Shown here piece after piece: positions 36,574 through 46,178 of a DNA stretch of 64,000 bases. Position 1 is the first letter of the stretch. Each line of letters begins with the position of its first letter. The notes below the pieces were generated by a model that was not told where the DNA came from, ran no database searches, and was given only the letters and a program-made list of their open reading frames with translations. The stretch comes from Roseobacter ponti. Lineage in GTDB: Bacteria > Pseudomonadota > Alphaproteobacteria > Rhodobacterales > Rhodobacteraceae. The position numbers were made by a program, and so were the translations under genes. The DNA is taken from positions 1,860,001-1,924,000 of the forward strand of contig NZ_CP048788.1 of the NCBI RefSeq assembly GCF_012932215.1, in the 5' to 3' direction.

Positions 36574-38391
36574 ATGAACACGGTATTTTTCCGCGCAGCC
36601 AGGCGGATTTTAGCCGCATTCGCGCTGATTCTCTTTTCAACTTATGCGGTCGCAGAGCCTCAGCACGGTGTATCTATGTACGGGGCGCCTGCTCTGCCAC
36701 CGGATTTTGTGTCTTTGCCCTATGTGCGCGCTGATGCACCAAAGGGCGGCAGCATCACGCTTGGCAACACCGGTGGCTTTGACAGTCTGAACCCTTTTGT
36801 ACGCAAAGGGACCTCTCCCTGGCAGCTGCCTTTTTTCACCCATGAGGCGCTGATGGGGCGGTCATGGGACGAACCTTTCACGCTTTACGGGCTCCTGGCC
36901 GAATCGGTTGAGATGCCGGAAGACCGCTCCTGGGTCGAATTCACCCTGCATCCGGAAGCGGCTTTTTCCGACGGGTCGCCGGTAACGGTGGCGGATGTGA
37001 TCTTTTCCTATGAGCTGCTCGGAGAAGAAGGACACCCCCGGTATCTGGGGCTGGCCGGTCAGATTGCCTCGATCGAGCAGACCGGCCCGCGAGGCGTAAA
37101 GATCTCCTTTAACACCGACAACCGCGAACTGGCGCTTCTTGCCGGTATGCGGCCCATCCTCAGCAGGACGCAGTGGGAGGGCAAAGATTTCGCCAGTGCG
37201 CCGCTGGATGCCGTACCGCTGGGCTCCGGTCCTTATGTTGTCAGCAGTTATGAGGCCGGGCGTCAGGTGGTTCTGAGCCGCAACCCCGAATACTGGGGCG
37301 CGGATATCCCCTTCCGGCGGGGCACGCATAACTTCGATGAGATCAGCATTGATTTTTACGGCGATGCCTCGGTGCTTTTTGAGGCGTTCAAGGCGGGTGA
37401 AATATCCGCCGTGCGCGAGTTCAACGCAGAGAAATGGGCGCGACAGTACAATTTCCCGGCTGTCGAACGCGGTGATGTCATCAAATCGGAAATCCCGCAC
37501 AAGAAACCCTCCGGAATGACCGGCTTTGTGATGAACACCCGGCGCGCGCCCTTTGACGACTGGCGGGTGCGTGAAGCGATGATCCAGGCGTTTAATTTCG
37601 AGTTCATCAACGACACACTCACCGGCGGCGCGCAGCCGCGCATCACCTCTTATTTCTCAAACTCCATACTGGCGATGGAGCCCGGGCCGGCCACCGGGCG
37701 GGTCGCGGAAATGCTGACCCCGTTTCGCGCAGATCTGCCGCCCGACACGCTCGAAGGCTACGCCCTGCCCGTCAGCGACGGCAGCGCGCGCAACCGGCGC
37801 GGCATCCGGCGGGCCATGGCGTTGCTGGAAGAGGCAGGCTGGACCGCGCCGGACGGTGTCATGCAGAACACTGACGGCACGCCGCTCGCTTTTACCCTGC
37901 TGATTGCGCAGAACAGCAGCGAGGACCGTGCGGTGGCTGATCTGTACAAATCCGCGCTGGAGAGGCTCGGCATTGAGATGACGATCGAAAGCACCGACAG
38001 CGCCCAGTTTGTCGCCCGTGCCAATGCCTTTGATTTTGAGATGACCACATTCCGCCGGGCGCTGTCGCTCTCACCGGGCAATGAGCAGCGGTTTTACTGG
38101 GGCTCGGAAGCCGCCGGGCAGCAGGGATCACGCAATCTGATGGGGGTGGCGTCTCCGGTGGTGGATACGCTGATTGGTACGATGCTGTCTGCGCGGGGCG
38201 AGGATGAATTTCGCTCTGCCGTGCGCGCGCTCGACCGGGTGCTGACAGCGGGTCGCTATGTCATCCCGTTCTGGCAGTACACCAACGGGCAGATCGCGCA
38301 TATCAGCGAAATGAAATATCCTGACCGGCTGCCCCTTTATGGCGACGGGCCGAATTTCATGCCGGAAGTCTGGTGGTATGCGGAAGACTGA
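36574..38391 (+). CDS. ABC transporter substrate-binding protein, family 5 (YejA-like)
   Basis: 605 residues with a Sec signal peptide (about 1-27, ending TYAVAE). It is a periplasmic solute-binding protein of the oligopeptide/microcin C type: YVRADAPKGGSITLGNTGGFDSLNPF near residues 50-75, EFTLHPEAAFSDGSPVTVADVIFSYELL, and NPEYWGADIPFRRGTHNFDEI. These wordings are closer to YejA than to OppA. No permease or ATPase genes are adjacent, so it is either an orphan or works with components elsewhere. The ligand is probably a peptide, by family. Confidence 0.88.
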   Translation: MNTVFFRAARRILAAFALILFSTYAVAEPQHGVSMYGAPALPPDFVSLPYVRADAPKGGSITLGNTGGFDSLNPFVRKGTSPWQLPFFTHEALMGRSWDEPFTLYGLLAESVEMPEDRSWVEFTLHPEAAFSDGSPVTVADVIFSYELLGEEGHPRYLGLAGQIASIEQTGPRGVKISFNTDNRELALLAGMRPILSRTQWEGKDFASAPLDAVPLGSGPYVVSSYEAGRQVVLSRNPEYWGADIPFRRGTHNFDEISIDFYGDASVLFEAFKAGEISAVREFNAEKWARQYNFPAVERGDVIKSEIPHKKPSGMTGFVMNTRRAPFDDWRVREAMIQAFNFEFINDTLTGGAQPRITSYFSNSILAMEPGPATGRVAEMLTPFRADLPPDTLEGYALPVSDGSARNRRGIRRAMALLEEAGWTAPDGVMQNTDGTPLAFTLLIAQNSSEDRAVADLYKSALERLGIEMTIESTDSAQFVARANAFDFEMTTFRRALSLSPGNEQRFYWGSEAAGQQGSRNLMGVASPVVDTLIGTMLSARGEDEFRSAVRALDRVLTAGRYVIPFWQYTNGQIAHISEMKYPDRLPLYGDGPNFMPEVWWYAED

Positions 38392-38519
38392 ACAGACCGG
38401 TCAGATGATGTTGAACGCTTCGGCATCGTCCGCGCCGCCGTCCCTGAAGCTCACGCCCGCTCCGCAGGTTGCTTTGTGCGCGCTTGCAACGATGCCCCCG
38501 CGCCGCTAGCACGTGGGCC

Positions 38520-40034
38520 ATGTTGTCAGTCTTCAATGAGGGCACGCCGCCGCCCGTTCCCGCATCTTTTAATATGGCGGCATACGTTCTGTCCGCCGGA
38601 GCCCGCACACCCGGAAAGCCGGCGCTTGAGGTTCTGGGCGATGCCGGTACGGATCAGTGGACATACAGGCGGCTGATCGCTGCCGTGCGGGGCACGGGCA
38701 CGGGATTGCTGCGTCTCGGGCTGGTACCCGGCGACCGGGTGCTGTTGCGGCTTGGCAATACGGTGGATTTTCCGGTGGCCTGCCTCGGGGCGCTGGCGGC
38801 GGGACTGGTGCCGGTCCCGACATCTGCCGCCCTCACAGAACCTGAGGTCGCGCATTGCATCGCCGTTACGACACCGCGGGCGATCCTCTGTGCGCCCGAT
38901 GTGGCCTGCCCGCCCTTGGCAGAACGCACTGACCTTGCCACCCTGCGGTCTTTCCGCGATCTGCCGCCTGTTGCCTGGCACAGGGGCGATCCGCATCGTC
39001 CGGGTTATATCGTCTTCACGTCCGGGACGTCGGGCGTGCCGCGCGCCGTCGGGCACGCGCATCGTGCCATTCTCGGCCGGCGCATGATGTTTGACGGGTG
39101 GTACGGTCTGACCCCGCAGGACCGGATGCTGCATGCGGGCGCCTTCAACTGGACCTATACGCTCGGCACCGGGCTGATGGATCCCTGGACGCTCGGGGCG
39201 ACGGCTTTGATTGCAGCGCCCGGAACAGCGGCGCGCGCCCTGCCCGGTCTGATTGCGCAGCACAAAGCCAGTCTTTTCGCCGCCGCGCCGGGGGTCTTTC
39301 GGCAGATGCTGCAGGACGGGCCGGCCATCGCCGCGCCGGCCCTGCGACACGGTCTGAGCGCGGGCGAAAAGCTGCCCGCCCGCACGGCGCGCGCATGGGC
39401 TGATGCCACCGGTACGCCGCTGCTTGAAGCCTATGGCATGTCGGAATGCTCGACCTTTATTTCGGCGTCCCCCGCGCGGCATGTGTGCGACGGGGCGCTG
39501 GGAATTCCGCAGCCGGGCCGACGTGTCGCTGTTCTCGGACCGGAGGGACCCGTCCCACGGGGTACCGAAGGCACCATCGCCGTGCACCAGAGCGACCCAG
39601 GCCTGATGCTGGGCTATTACGGGGCGCCGGAGGCGACGGCGGCACGCATGCAGGGTGACTGGTTTCTGACCGGAGATCAGGGGATCATGCAGGACGACGG
39701 GCAGTTTTTTTATCTTGGCCGGAATGACGATATGATGAACGCCGGCGGCTACCGCGTGTCACCGGTTGAGGTCGAGGATGTGCTCTCGGGCTGTCCCGGG
39801 GTGCGCAGCGTCGCGGTGACGGATGTTGAGATCAAGGACGACACGCGGGTCATTGCCGCCTTTTACACCGCAGACGCACCACTGGACGAAAAGGGCCTCG
39901 CGGCCTATGTCAGCGACAGACTGGCGCGATATAAACAACCGCGGCTCTATATCCATTTGCCGGAACTGCCCCTGGGCGCGAACGGCAAGATACTGCGTCG
40001 CGCCCTGCGTGACCGAATGAAGGCCCCGCAATGA
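38520..40034 (+). CDS. AMP-dependent acyl/aryl-CoA synthetase
   Basis: 504 residues from the ATG at 38520. P-loop: FTSGTSGVPRAVGHAHRAI. A8 and hinge region: YLGRNDDMMNAGGYRVSPVEVEDVL. C-terminal catalytic Lys: GANGKILRRALRD. GAFNWTYTLGTGL and YGMSECS are in the acyl pocket/adenylate region. It activates a carboxylic acid to its CoA thioester, and the wording resembles benzoate- or short/medium-chain acid CoA ligases; the substrate cannot be decided. Its end overlaps the FrnE-like gene by 4 bp. Confidence 0.85.
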   Translation: MLSVFNEGTPPPVPASFNMAAYVLSAGARTPGKPALEVLGDAGTDQWTYRRLIAAVRGTGTGLLRLGLVPGDRVLLRLGNTVDFPVACLGALAAGLVPVPTSAALTEPEVAHCIAVTTPRAILCAPDVACPPLAERTDLATLRSFRDLPPVAWHRGDPHRPGYIVFTSGTSGVPRAVGHAHRAILGRRMMFDGWYGLTPQDRMLHAGAFNWTYTLGTGLMDPWTLGATALIAAPGTAARALPGLIAQHKASLFAAAPGVFRQMLQDGPAIAAPALRHGLSAGEKLPARTARAWADATGTPLLEAYGMSECSTFISASPARHVCDGALGIPQPGRRVAVLGPEGPVPRGTEGTIAVHQSDPGLMLGYYGAPEATAARMQGDWFLTGDQGIMQDDGQFFYLGRNDDMMNAGGYRVSPVEVEDVLSGCPGVRSVAVTDVEIKDDTRVIAAFYTADAPLDEKGLAAYVSDRLARYKQPRLYIHLPELPLGANGKILRRALRDRMKAPQ

Positions 40035-40672
40035 CCGATACGATTAAGCTCGACATTATCTCTGATCCGATCTGCCCCTGGTGCTACATCGGCAAGGCTC
40101 ATCTCGACAAGGCGCTGGGTGAGCATCCCGGGCATCCTTTTGCCATAGAATGGCATCCGTTTCAGCTTAATCCCGAGATGCCCGCAGGCGGTATGGGCCG
40201 GCGCGAATATCTTGAAGGCAAATTCGGCGGCAAAGAAGGTGCGGTGCGCGCCTATGCGCCGGTGGTCGAGCATGCGCAGGCCGCCGGGCTGAACATCGAT
40301 TTCGAGGCGATGCAGCGCACCCCCAACACCATTGATGCGCACCGCCTTATCCACTGGGCCGGGATCGAAGGCCGGCAGACGGCGGCGGTGGCCGCACTTT
40401 TCAAAGCTTACTTCAACGAAGGCCGTGATATCGGTGCCCATGACGTGCTTGCCGACATCGCCGACAGCATCGAAATGGATGCAGCCGTTGTCCTGAAACT
40501 GCTTCAGTCGGATGCCGATATCGATGATATCCGCAAGCGGGACGCGCACAGCCGGGAGATGGGCGTGAATTCCGTGCCGACCTTTATTGTTGGTGGCAAG
40601 CATGCCGTCCCCGGGGCACAGCCGCCGGAACTCTGGCACAAGGTCATCACCGAGCTTACGAATGCCGCCTGA
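40031..40672 (+). CDS. DsbA-family oxidoreductase, FrnE-like
   Basis: 213 residues without a signal peptide, so cytosolic. The thioredoxin-type CPWC motif is in DIISDPICPWCYIGKAHLD at about residues 9-27. The helical insertion and the end VNSVPTFIVGGKHAVPGAQPPE (cis-Pro loop) match the FrnE/2-hydroxychromene-2-carboxylate isomerase-like group of DsbA proteins. FrnE relatives have been linked to oxidative stress and to polyketide oxidation. The 4-bp overlap with the acyl-CoA synthetase suggests coupled expression. Confidence 0.88.
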   Translation: MTDTIKLDIISDPICPWCYIGKAHLDKALGEHPGHPFAIEWHPFQLNPEMPAGGMGRREYLEGKFGGKEGAVRAYAPVVEHAQAAGLNIDFEAMQRTPNTIDAHRLIHWAGIEGRQTAAVAALFKAYFNEGRDIGAHDVLADIADSIEMDAAVVLKLLQSDADIDDIRKRDAHSREMGVNSVPTFIVGGKHAVPGAQPPELWHKVITELTNAA

Positions 40673-40688
40673 TTTCTGATCATGTGCA

Positions 40689-40717
40689 TTGATGCAGAAC
40701 ATTATTGTGCATATGAG
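40689..40717 (+). promoter_or_regulatory. Candidate promoter of the exporter gene
   Basis: TTGATG (40689-40694), 17 nt, TATGAG (40712-40717), 85 nt upstream of the GTG at 40802. The -35 overlaps TGCAT-TG-ATGCA, a 5-bp inverted repeat. A GC-rich imperfect hairpin lies between it and the start codon. Confidence 0.4.
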
Positions 40718-40801
40718 TAATTGAACGCTCTTCAACTCTCGGTTATGTCTGACGCTGAAGCGCGCCAGTGGGAAGGGCGCTCTGGTTTTCAGTGGGGTTG
40801 A

Positions 40802-42022
40802 GTGACAGATCCAGAACAACGGATCCCGATGGGGCGTGCCGAATTCATTGCCCTGATGGCAATGTTATTCGCGACGATTGCCTTTTCGATCGATGCGATG
40901 CTGCCTGCACTGCCGGATATTGCGCGCGAGCTGACGCCTGATGATCCGACCCGCGCGCCTCTGATCCTGACGTCATTTGTGCTCGGCATGGGCCTGGGCA
41001 CATTTTTTGCGGGGCCCCTGTCGGATGCTTTCGGGCGACGACGGATCATGTTCTGCGGTGCAGGGCTTTACATCGCCTCTGCGCTCGTCGCCTGGGCCAG
41101 CAAATCGCTGGAACTGATGCTTGTGGCGCGGATATTGCAGGGCATCGGCGCGGCCGGCCCGCGCGTTGTCTCGATTGCAATCATCCGCGATCTTTATTCC
41201 GGTCGCGAGATGGCCCGGATCCTGTCCATTGCCATGATGATTTTCACCGTCGTGCCTGCCTTTGCACCCGCCATGGGCGTGGTGATCATCGCAGGCTTTG
41301 GCTGGCGCAGTATCTTTATGGCCTTTGTCGCTTTTTCGCTGATATCAGCCCTCTGGCTGAAGATCCGTCTGCCGGAAACCCTGCCTGAAGCGAAACGACG
41401 CCCTGTACGCTTCAGTCTCATGGTGGCGGCGGTACGTGAGATGTTCGCCCATCCTGTCGTGCGTCTGTCGATCATGGTGCAGACGCTTGCCATGGCAATG
41501 CTCTTTACGCTGCTGATGCTGATCCAGCCGGTCTATGAGTTCGTCTTTGACCGCCTTGAGACCTTTCCGTTCTGGTTCGGAGGGATTGCGCTTTCTTCGG
41601 CTTTTGCGAGCCTGCTGAACGCGGTGCTGGTTGTCCGCTTCGGCATGCGCCGGCTGGTGACGATTGCGCTTGCAGCGCAGATCTTTCTGTCGGGGGTAAT
41701 GGTCCTGCTCAGTGGACAGATCGGACCGGAGGGTTTTGCCATCTTTGCCGTGTGGCAGGCATTCGTCTTCTTTCAGGCGGGCCTGACCATCGGCAATCTG
41801 AACGCCATCGCGATGGAGCCGATGGGGCATGTGGCCGGCATGGCCGCGAGTGTGATCGGGGCTGTCTCGACCGTGCTGGCGGCTGCAATCGCTTCGCCCA
41901 TCGGGCTGCTTTTTGACGGATCGATCCGACCGCTGGTTCTGGCGGTTCTGATTATGGCGACGCTCGCTTTTTCCCTGATGGTCTATATGGGACGGGTGGA
42001 AAACCGGCTGCCGGCGGAATAA
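40802..42022 (+). CDS. Bcr/CflA-type MFS drug exporter
   Basis: 406 residues, 12 predicted helices. The start is GTG at 40802; an ATG nine codons in is possible. MLPALPDIARELTPDD at the first periplasmic loop, GMGLGTFFAGPLSDAFGRRRIMFCG (MFS motif A) and RILQGIGAAGPRVVSIAIIRDLY (the Bcr/CflA motif) indicate a proton-driven multidrug exporter of the inner membrane. Substrates are unknown; the family covers bicyclomycin and chloramphenicol. It converges on mfd with a 4-bp gap. Confidence 0.9.
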   Translation: MTDPEQRIPMGRAEFIALMAMLFATIAFSIDAMLPALPDIARELTPDDPTRAPLILTSFVLGMGLGTFFAGPLSDAFGRRRIMFCGAGLYIASALVAWASKSLELMLVARILQGIGAAGPRVVSIAIIRDLYSGREMARILSIAMMIFTVVPAFAPAMGVVIIAGFGWRSIFMAFVAFSLISALWLKIRLPETLPEAKRRPVRFSLMVAAVREMFAHPVVRLSIMVQTLAMAMLFTLLMLIQPVYEFVFDRLETFPFWFGGIALSSAFASLLNAVLVVRFGMRRLVTIALAAQIFLSGVMVLLSGQIGPEGFAIFAVWQAFVFFQAGLTIGNLNAIAMEPMGHVAGMAASVIGAVSTVLAAAIASPIGLLFDGSIRPLVLAVLIMATLAFSLMVYMGRVENRLPAE

Positions 42023-42026
42023 CTGC

Positions 42027-45000
42027 TCAGCCGGCTTTGCTTTTCTCGCGCTTTTTGCGGGCGACGACTTTTTCCGCCAGATCCCGCGCAATCGCAAAAG
42101 CGCCTTTGATCTTGTCGGCATCGGCCTTCCAGTCGCGGCGGACGACGATCCTGTTGTCTTTGACCTTCGCCAGCCCGCGCTGATCCTGAATGAATTCCAC
42201 CAACCCCTCGGGTGAGGCAAATTTGTCGTTGTGAAACTGGATCGTCGCCCCGCGCGGACCACCGTCGAGCCGCGCGATGCCGGCCTTTTTGCACATGGCT
42301 TTGATCCGCACGACAAGCATCAGGGTCGAGACCTCGCGCGGCAGCTTGCCGAACCGGTCGATGAGCTCGGCGGCAAAGCCCTCAAGCTCCACCTTTGTCG
42401 TCAGGCTGCTGAGGCGGCGATAGAGGCCGAGACGCACGTCGAGATCAGGCACATACTCCTCGGGAATGAGCACCGGTACCCCGAGATTGATCTGCGGCGC
42501 CCACTGGTCATCGGCCTCGCTCAGCCCTTCCATCTCGCCCGCGCGGATCTTGGCAATCGCCTCTTCCAGCATCGACTGGTAAAGCTCAAAGCCCACATCG
42601 CGCATCTGTCCGGACTGTTCTTCCCCCAGCAGGTTGCCGGCACCACGGATGTCGAGATCCTGGCTGGCCAGCGTAAACCCGGCGCCCAGCGTATCGAGGC
42701 TGGACAGCACCCGCAGCCGCTTTTCCGCGGTCGGCGTCAGTCGCGCACGGGGTTTTGTCGTCAGATAGGCATAGGCGCGGGTTTTGGAGCGTCCGACCCG
42801 ACCTCTGATCTGATAAAGCTGTGCGAGACCAAACATGTCCGCCCGGTGCACAACCATCGTATTGGCAGTGGGGATATCGAGGCCGGATTCCACAATCGTC
42901 GTGGCCAGCAGGACGTCAAATTTGCCGTCGTAAAACGCATTCATCCGGTCGTCGAGCTCGCCCGCCGGCATCTGGCCGTGCGCCACGACATACGTGAGTT
43001 CCGGCAGCTGTTCTTTCAGGAACTCCTCGATCCCGGGCAGATCGGAGATTCGCGGAACAACAAAAAATGACTGCCCGCCCCGGTAGTGCTCGCGCAGCAG
43101 GGCTTCGCGAATGGTCACGCTGTCAAACTCGCTGACATAGGTGCGGATGGCGAGGCGATCGACCGGGGGCGTGCCGATGATGCTCAGATCGCGCACGCCC
43201 GTCAGGCTGAGCTGCAGGGTGCGCGGAATAGGTGTGGCAGTAAGTGTCAGCACGTGGATATCCGTGCGCAGCTGTTTCAGTCGCTCTTTGTGCGTGACAC
43301 CGAAATGCTGTTCCTCGTCGATGACCAGCAGGCCGAGGTTTTTGAACCGGATGCCTTTGGCGAGCAGCGCATGGGTGCCGATCACAATATCAACGGTGCC
43401 GCGCGACATTGCCTCGCGGGTGGCTTGCGCGTCCTTTGCGGAGACGAACCGGCTGAGCTGGCGGACCTCGATAGGAAAGCCCCGGAAGCGCTCGGCAAAG
43501 CTCTTGTAATGCTGTCGCGCCAGCAGCGTCGTGGGCGCAATAACCGCCACCTGCACACCGGACATGGCCGCCACGAAGGCTGCGCGCATGGCCACTTCGG
43601 TCTTACCGAACCCCACATCCCCGCAGACCAGCCGGTCCATCGGGTTGCCGGAGGTCATATCGTCAATGACCTCACCGATGGCGCGCAGCTGGTCGTCGGT
43701 TTCGGTATAAGGGAAGCGCGCTGAGAATGCGTCCCACATGCCGGGGGGTGGCTCGAGCACCGGCGCCTTGCGCAGCGCACGTTCAGCGGCCACACGGATA
43801 AGCTTGTCGGCAATCTCGCGGATACGCTCTTTAAGGCGGGCTTTCTTGGCCTGCCATGCCCCGCCGCCCAGCCGGTCGAGCAGCCCCTCTTCATGTCCGT
43901 ACCGGGAGAGCAGTTCGATGTTCTCGACCGGCAGATAAAGCTTGGCATCTTCTGCATATTCCAGCAGCAGACATTCGTGCGCTGCCCCTGCCGCCGTCAC
44001 GACCTCCAGCCCCATATAACGACCAATGCCATGGTCCACATGCACAATAAGATCGCCGGGGCTGAGCGATTGCGTTTCTGTCAGGAAGTTCTCGGCGCGG
44101 CGTTTTTTACGCGTGGTGCGAATGAGCCGGTCGCCCAGCACGTCCTGCTCGGAAATCACGGTGAGCCCGTCGGGCGCTTCAAAACCGCTTTCGAGCGACC
44201 AGACGGCCAGATGCAGCCCGCGCCTGCCGATGCGTGTGCCATCGCGGATCAGGATGGCTTCGGCCAGACCCTCGTCCTCGATAAGCCCGGCCAGGCGTTC
44301 GCGCGCGCCTTCGGAATAGCTGGCAACAAGAACGGGGCCGTTTTTCATCTTTGCATTAATATGATCGGCCAGAGCCCCGAAAAGGCTCAGAGATTCCTGC
44401 TGACGTTCAGGCGCGAAGTTGCGCCCCATGCGACCGCCCGCATCGGTAACACCGGGCCCTGTCGCCTGCGGCAGCGCACTCAGATGCAGCACGCGGCGGT
44501 CTGTCATCCGCGTCTCCCAGGCGGCGTCATCAAGATAGAGCCCTTCGGGCGGTGCAGGTTTGTAAACGGTGTCCATGCCGGAGCGATGGGCCATCGCGAG
44601 GCGGCGTGTTTCGTACTGATCGGCAATGCTTTCCCAGCGGGCAAGCCGCGTGGCGGTGGTCTGATCATCCAGCGTTACAGTGGCTTCAGGCAGATAGTCG
44701 AAAAGCGTTTCCAGTTCCTCGTGGAAAAACGCGAGCCAGTGCTCGGCACCCTGATGTTTGCGACCGGCACTTACTGCTTCATACAGCGGATCATCGGTGC
44801 CGGCGGCGCCGAATTCGATGCGGTAATTCTGGCGGAACCGGGTGATGCCGGCCTCATCAAGGATCACCTCGGAAACCGGGGCAAGCTCGACAACATCCAG
44901 CTTTTCCGTCGTGCGCTGGGTGGCAGCATCGAAACGGCGGACACCGTCGAGCGTGTCGCCGAAAAGATCGAGCCGCACCGGCCCCAGATCCCCCGGAGGA

Positions 45001-45494
45001 TAGATGTCGATGATGCCGCCGCGGATCGCGTAGTCACCAGGCTCAGTGACTGTGGGGCTTTGCACAAAACCCATGCGCACCAGAAAATCGCGCAGGGCCT
45101 TTTCGTCGATGCGGCTGCCGACCCGGGCGGTGAAGGCGGCGTCTTTCAGGACGGCGCGCGCGGGCACCCGCTGGGTTGCGGCATTCAGGGTGGTCAGCAG
45201 GATAAACCGGTCCGGCATGCCATGGGCGAGTGCTGCGAGCGTGGCCATGCGCTGTGCGGAGATATCGGCATTGGGCGAGACCCGGTCATAGGGCAGACAG
45301 TCCCACCCGGGAAACACCACAACCGGCAGATCGGGGGCGAAAAACCGCAGGGCGGCCTGCATCGCGGCCAGCCGTTTGTCATCGCGCGCGACATGCACCA
45401 GCGGGCCGTCGCCGCGCGCAAGTTCCGTCAGCAGGAAGCGCGCGTCAAACCCCTCGGGGACGCCGGAGACGGTAATATGGGAATGCTCAGCCAT
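42027..45494 (-). CDS. mfd: Transcription-repair coupling factor
   Basis: 1155 residues from the ATG at 45494 (a TTG four codons earlier also opens the frame). Mfd removes stalled RNA polymerase and recruits UvrA. N-terminal UvrB-like domain: PVVVFPGWDCLPYDRVSP. The RNA-polymerase-interaction CarD-like domain starts at LSPGDLIVHVDHGIGRYMGLE (about residues 480-500). The helicase part has Walker A GDVGFGKTEVAMRAAF, DEEQHFGV, TLTATPIPRTL and QIRGRVGRSKTRAYAYL. A C-terminal autoinhibitory domain ends in a basic KKREKSKAG. Length and order are normal. Convergent with the exporter. Confidence 0.97.
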   Translation of the reverse strand: MAEHSHITVSGVPEGFDARFLLTELARGDGPLVHVARDDKRLAAMQAALRFFAPDLPVVVFPGWDCLPYDRVSPNADISAQRMATLAALAHGMPDRFILLTTLNAATQRVPARAVLKDAAFTARVGSRIDEKALRDFLVRMGFVQSPTVTEPGDYAIRGGIIDIYPPGDLGPVRLDLFGDTLDGVRRFDAATQRTTEKLDVVELAPVSEVILDEAGITRFRQNYRIEFGAAGTDDPLYEAVSAGRKHQGAEHWLAFFHEELETLFDYLPEATVTLDDQTTATRLARWESIADQYETRRLAMAHRSGMDTVYKPAPPEGLYLDDAAWETRMTDRRVLHLSALPQATGPGVTDAGGRMGRNFAPERQQESLSLFGALADHINAKMKNGPVLVASYSEGARERLAGLIEDEGLAEAILIRDGTRIGRRGLHLAVWSLESGFEAPDGLTVISEQDVLGDRLIRTTRKKRRAENFLTETQSLSPGDLIVHVDHGIGRYMGLEVVTAAGAAHECLLLEYAEDAKLYLPVENIELLSRYGHEEGLLDRLGGGAWQAKKARLKERIREIADKLIRVAAERALRKAPVLEPPPGMWDAFSARFPYTETDDQLRAIGEVIDDMTSGNPMDRLVCGDVGFGKTEVAMRAAFVAAMSGVQVAVIAPTTLLARQHYKSFAERFRGFPIEVRQLSRFVSAKDAQATREAMSRGTVDIVIGTHALLAKGIRFKNLGLLVIDEEQHFGVTHKERLKQLRTDIHVLTLTATPIPRTLQLSLTGVRDLSIIGTPPVDRLAIRTYVSEFDSVTIREALLREHYRGGQSFFVVPRISDLPGIEEFLKEQLPELTYVVAHGQMPAGELDDRMNAFYDGKFDVLLATTIVESGLDIPTANTMVVHRADMFGLAQLYQIRGRVGRSKTRAYAYLTTKPRARLTPTAEKRLRVLSSLDTLGAGFTLASQDLDIRGAGNLLGEEQSGQMRDVGFELYQSMLEEAIAKIRAGEMEGLSEADDQWAPQINLGVPVLIPEEYVPDLDVRLGLYRRLSSLTTKVELEGFAAELIDRFGKLPREVSTLMLVVRIKAMCKKAGIARLDGGPRGATIQFHNDKFASPEGLVEFIQDQRGLAKVKDNRIVVRRDWKADADKIKGAFAIARDLAEKVVARKKREKSKAG

Positions 45495-45527
45495 GGGCTG
45501 CTTCAATTGGGCTTCAAAGCCCGCGTG

Positions 45528-46055
45528 TCAACCGCCCAAAGCGCCATGATTGAGGTTTTGATACATGCCCCAGAGTGCGGTGACGAATATCGAGGCCACA
45601 CCGATCATCTGAACATAGAGACGGTGGCGGCTCAGACGTTTGCGCAGGTGCTCACCGCTGGCGTCTTCCTGCTGAATGAGCCGCGCGGTCGACAGCGACA
45701 AGAGCCCGACCAGTGACATTGGCAAGCCGAGCAGGAACAGCGCCTGAGCGATTTCGAGACCATAAAGAAAACCGGTCAGCCCCAGAAGGGTCAGCACGAA
45801 ACATCCCAGCATCAGCAGCCAGAGCCCCGAGACCCGGGCAATCATCAGCATCCGGTTGGTGTTGATGCGCACCAGATCCTCAAGATCCTGCTCTGTCTGC
45901 CCGCCGTGACGCCGGGCCCGAAGGACCATATCAAAAGGCACGCCAAGCACCCAGTGCGAGGCGGTCGACCACATGATTGCGAGCGCGATCCAGAACCAGA
46001 GGTTCGAAAAGGACCGCATGTCGATGAGTTCAAAAACGCTGGTGTAAAAGTCCAA
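45528..46055 (-). CDS. Small multi-pass membrane protein of unknown function
   Basis: About 175 residues if TTG at 46055 is the start, giving (M)DFYTSVFELIDMRSFSNLWFWIALAIMWS; an ATG at 46109 would add an 18-residue basic extension (MPQSTAKRGRTGKPK). Four hydrophobic segments are visible, at about 15-35, 75-95, 98-118 and 148-165. I recall similar proteins in Rhodobacterales under the uninformative name 'component of SufBCD complex', but no suf genes are near and no catalytic motif is seen. It follows mfd's 5' side on the same strand and is divergent from hemB. Confidence 0.7.
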   Translation of the reverse strand: MDFYTSVFELIDMRSFSNLWFWIALAIMWSTASHWVLGVPFDMVLRARRHGGQTEQDLEDLVRINTNRMLMIARVSGLWLLMLGCFVLTLLGLTGFLYGLEIAQALFLLGLPMSLVGLLSLSTARLIQQEDASGEHLRKRLSRHRLYVQMIGVASIFVTALWGMYQNLNHGALGG

Positions 46056-46178
46056 GGGTACGTGCTTTGGTTTTCCGGTTCGGCCTCTCTTAGCCGTGCT
46101 TTGTGGCAATTCCTAGCCTTGGCTTGGGTAAAAATACATGCGAGGGAAGCTGAGTGTAACGTAAAACGGACAGATCCC

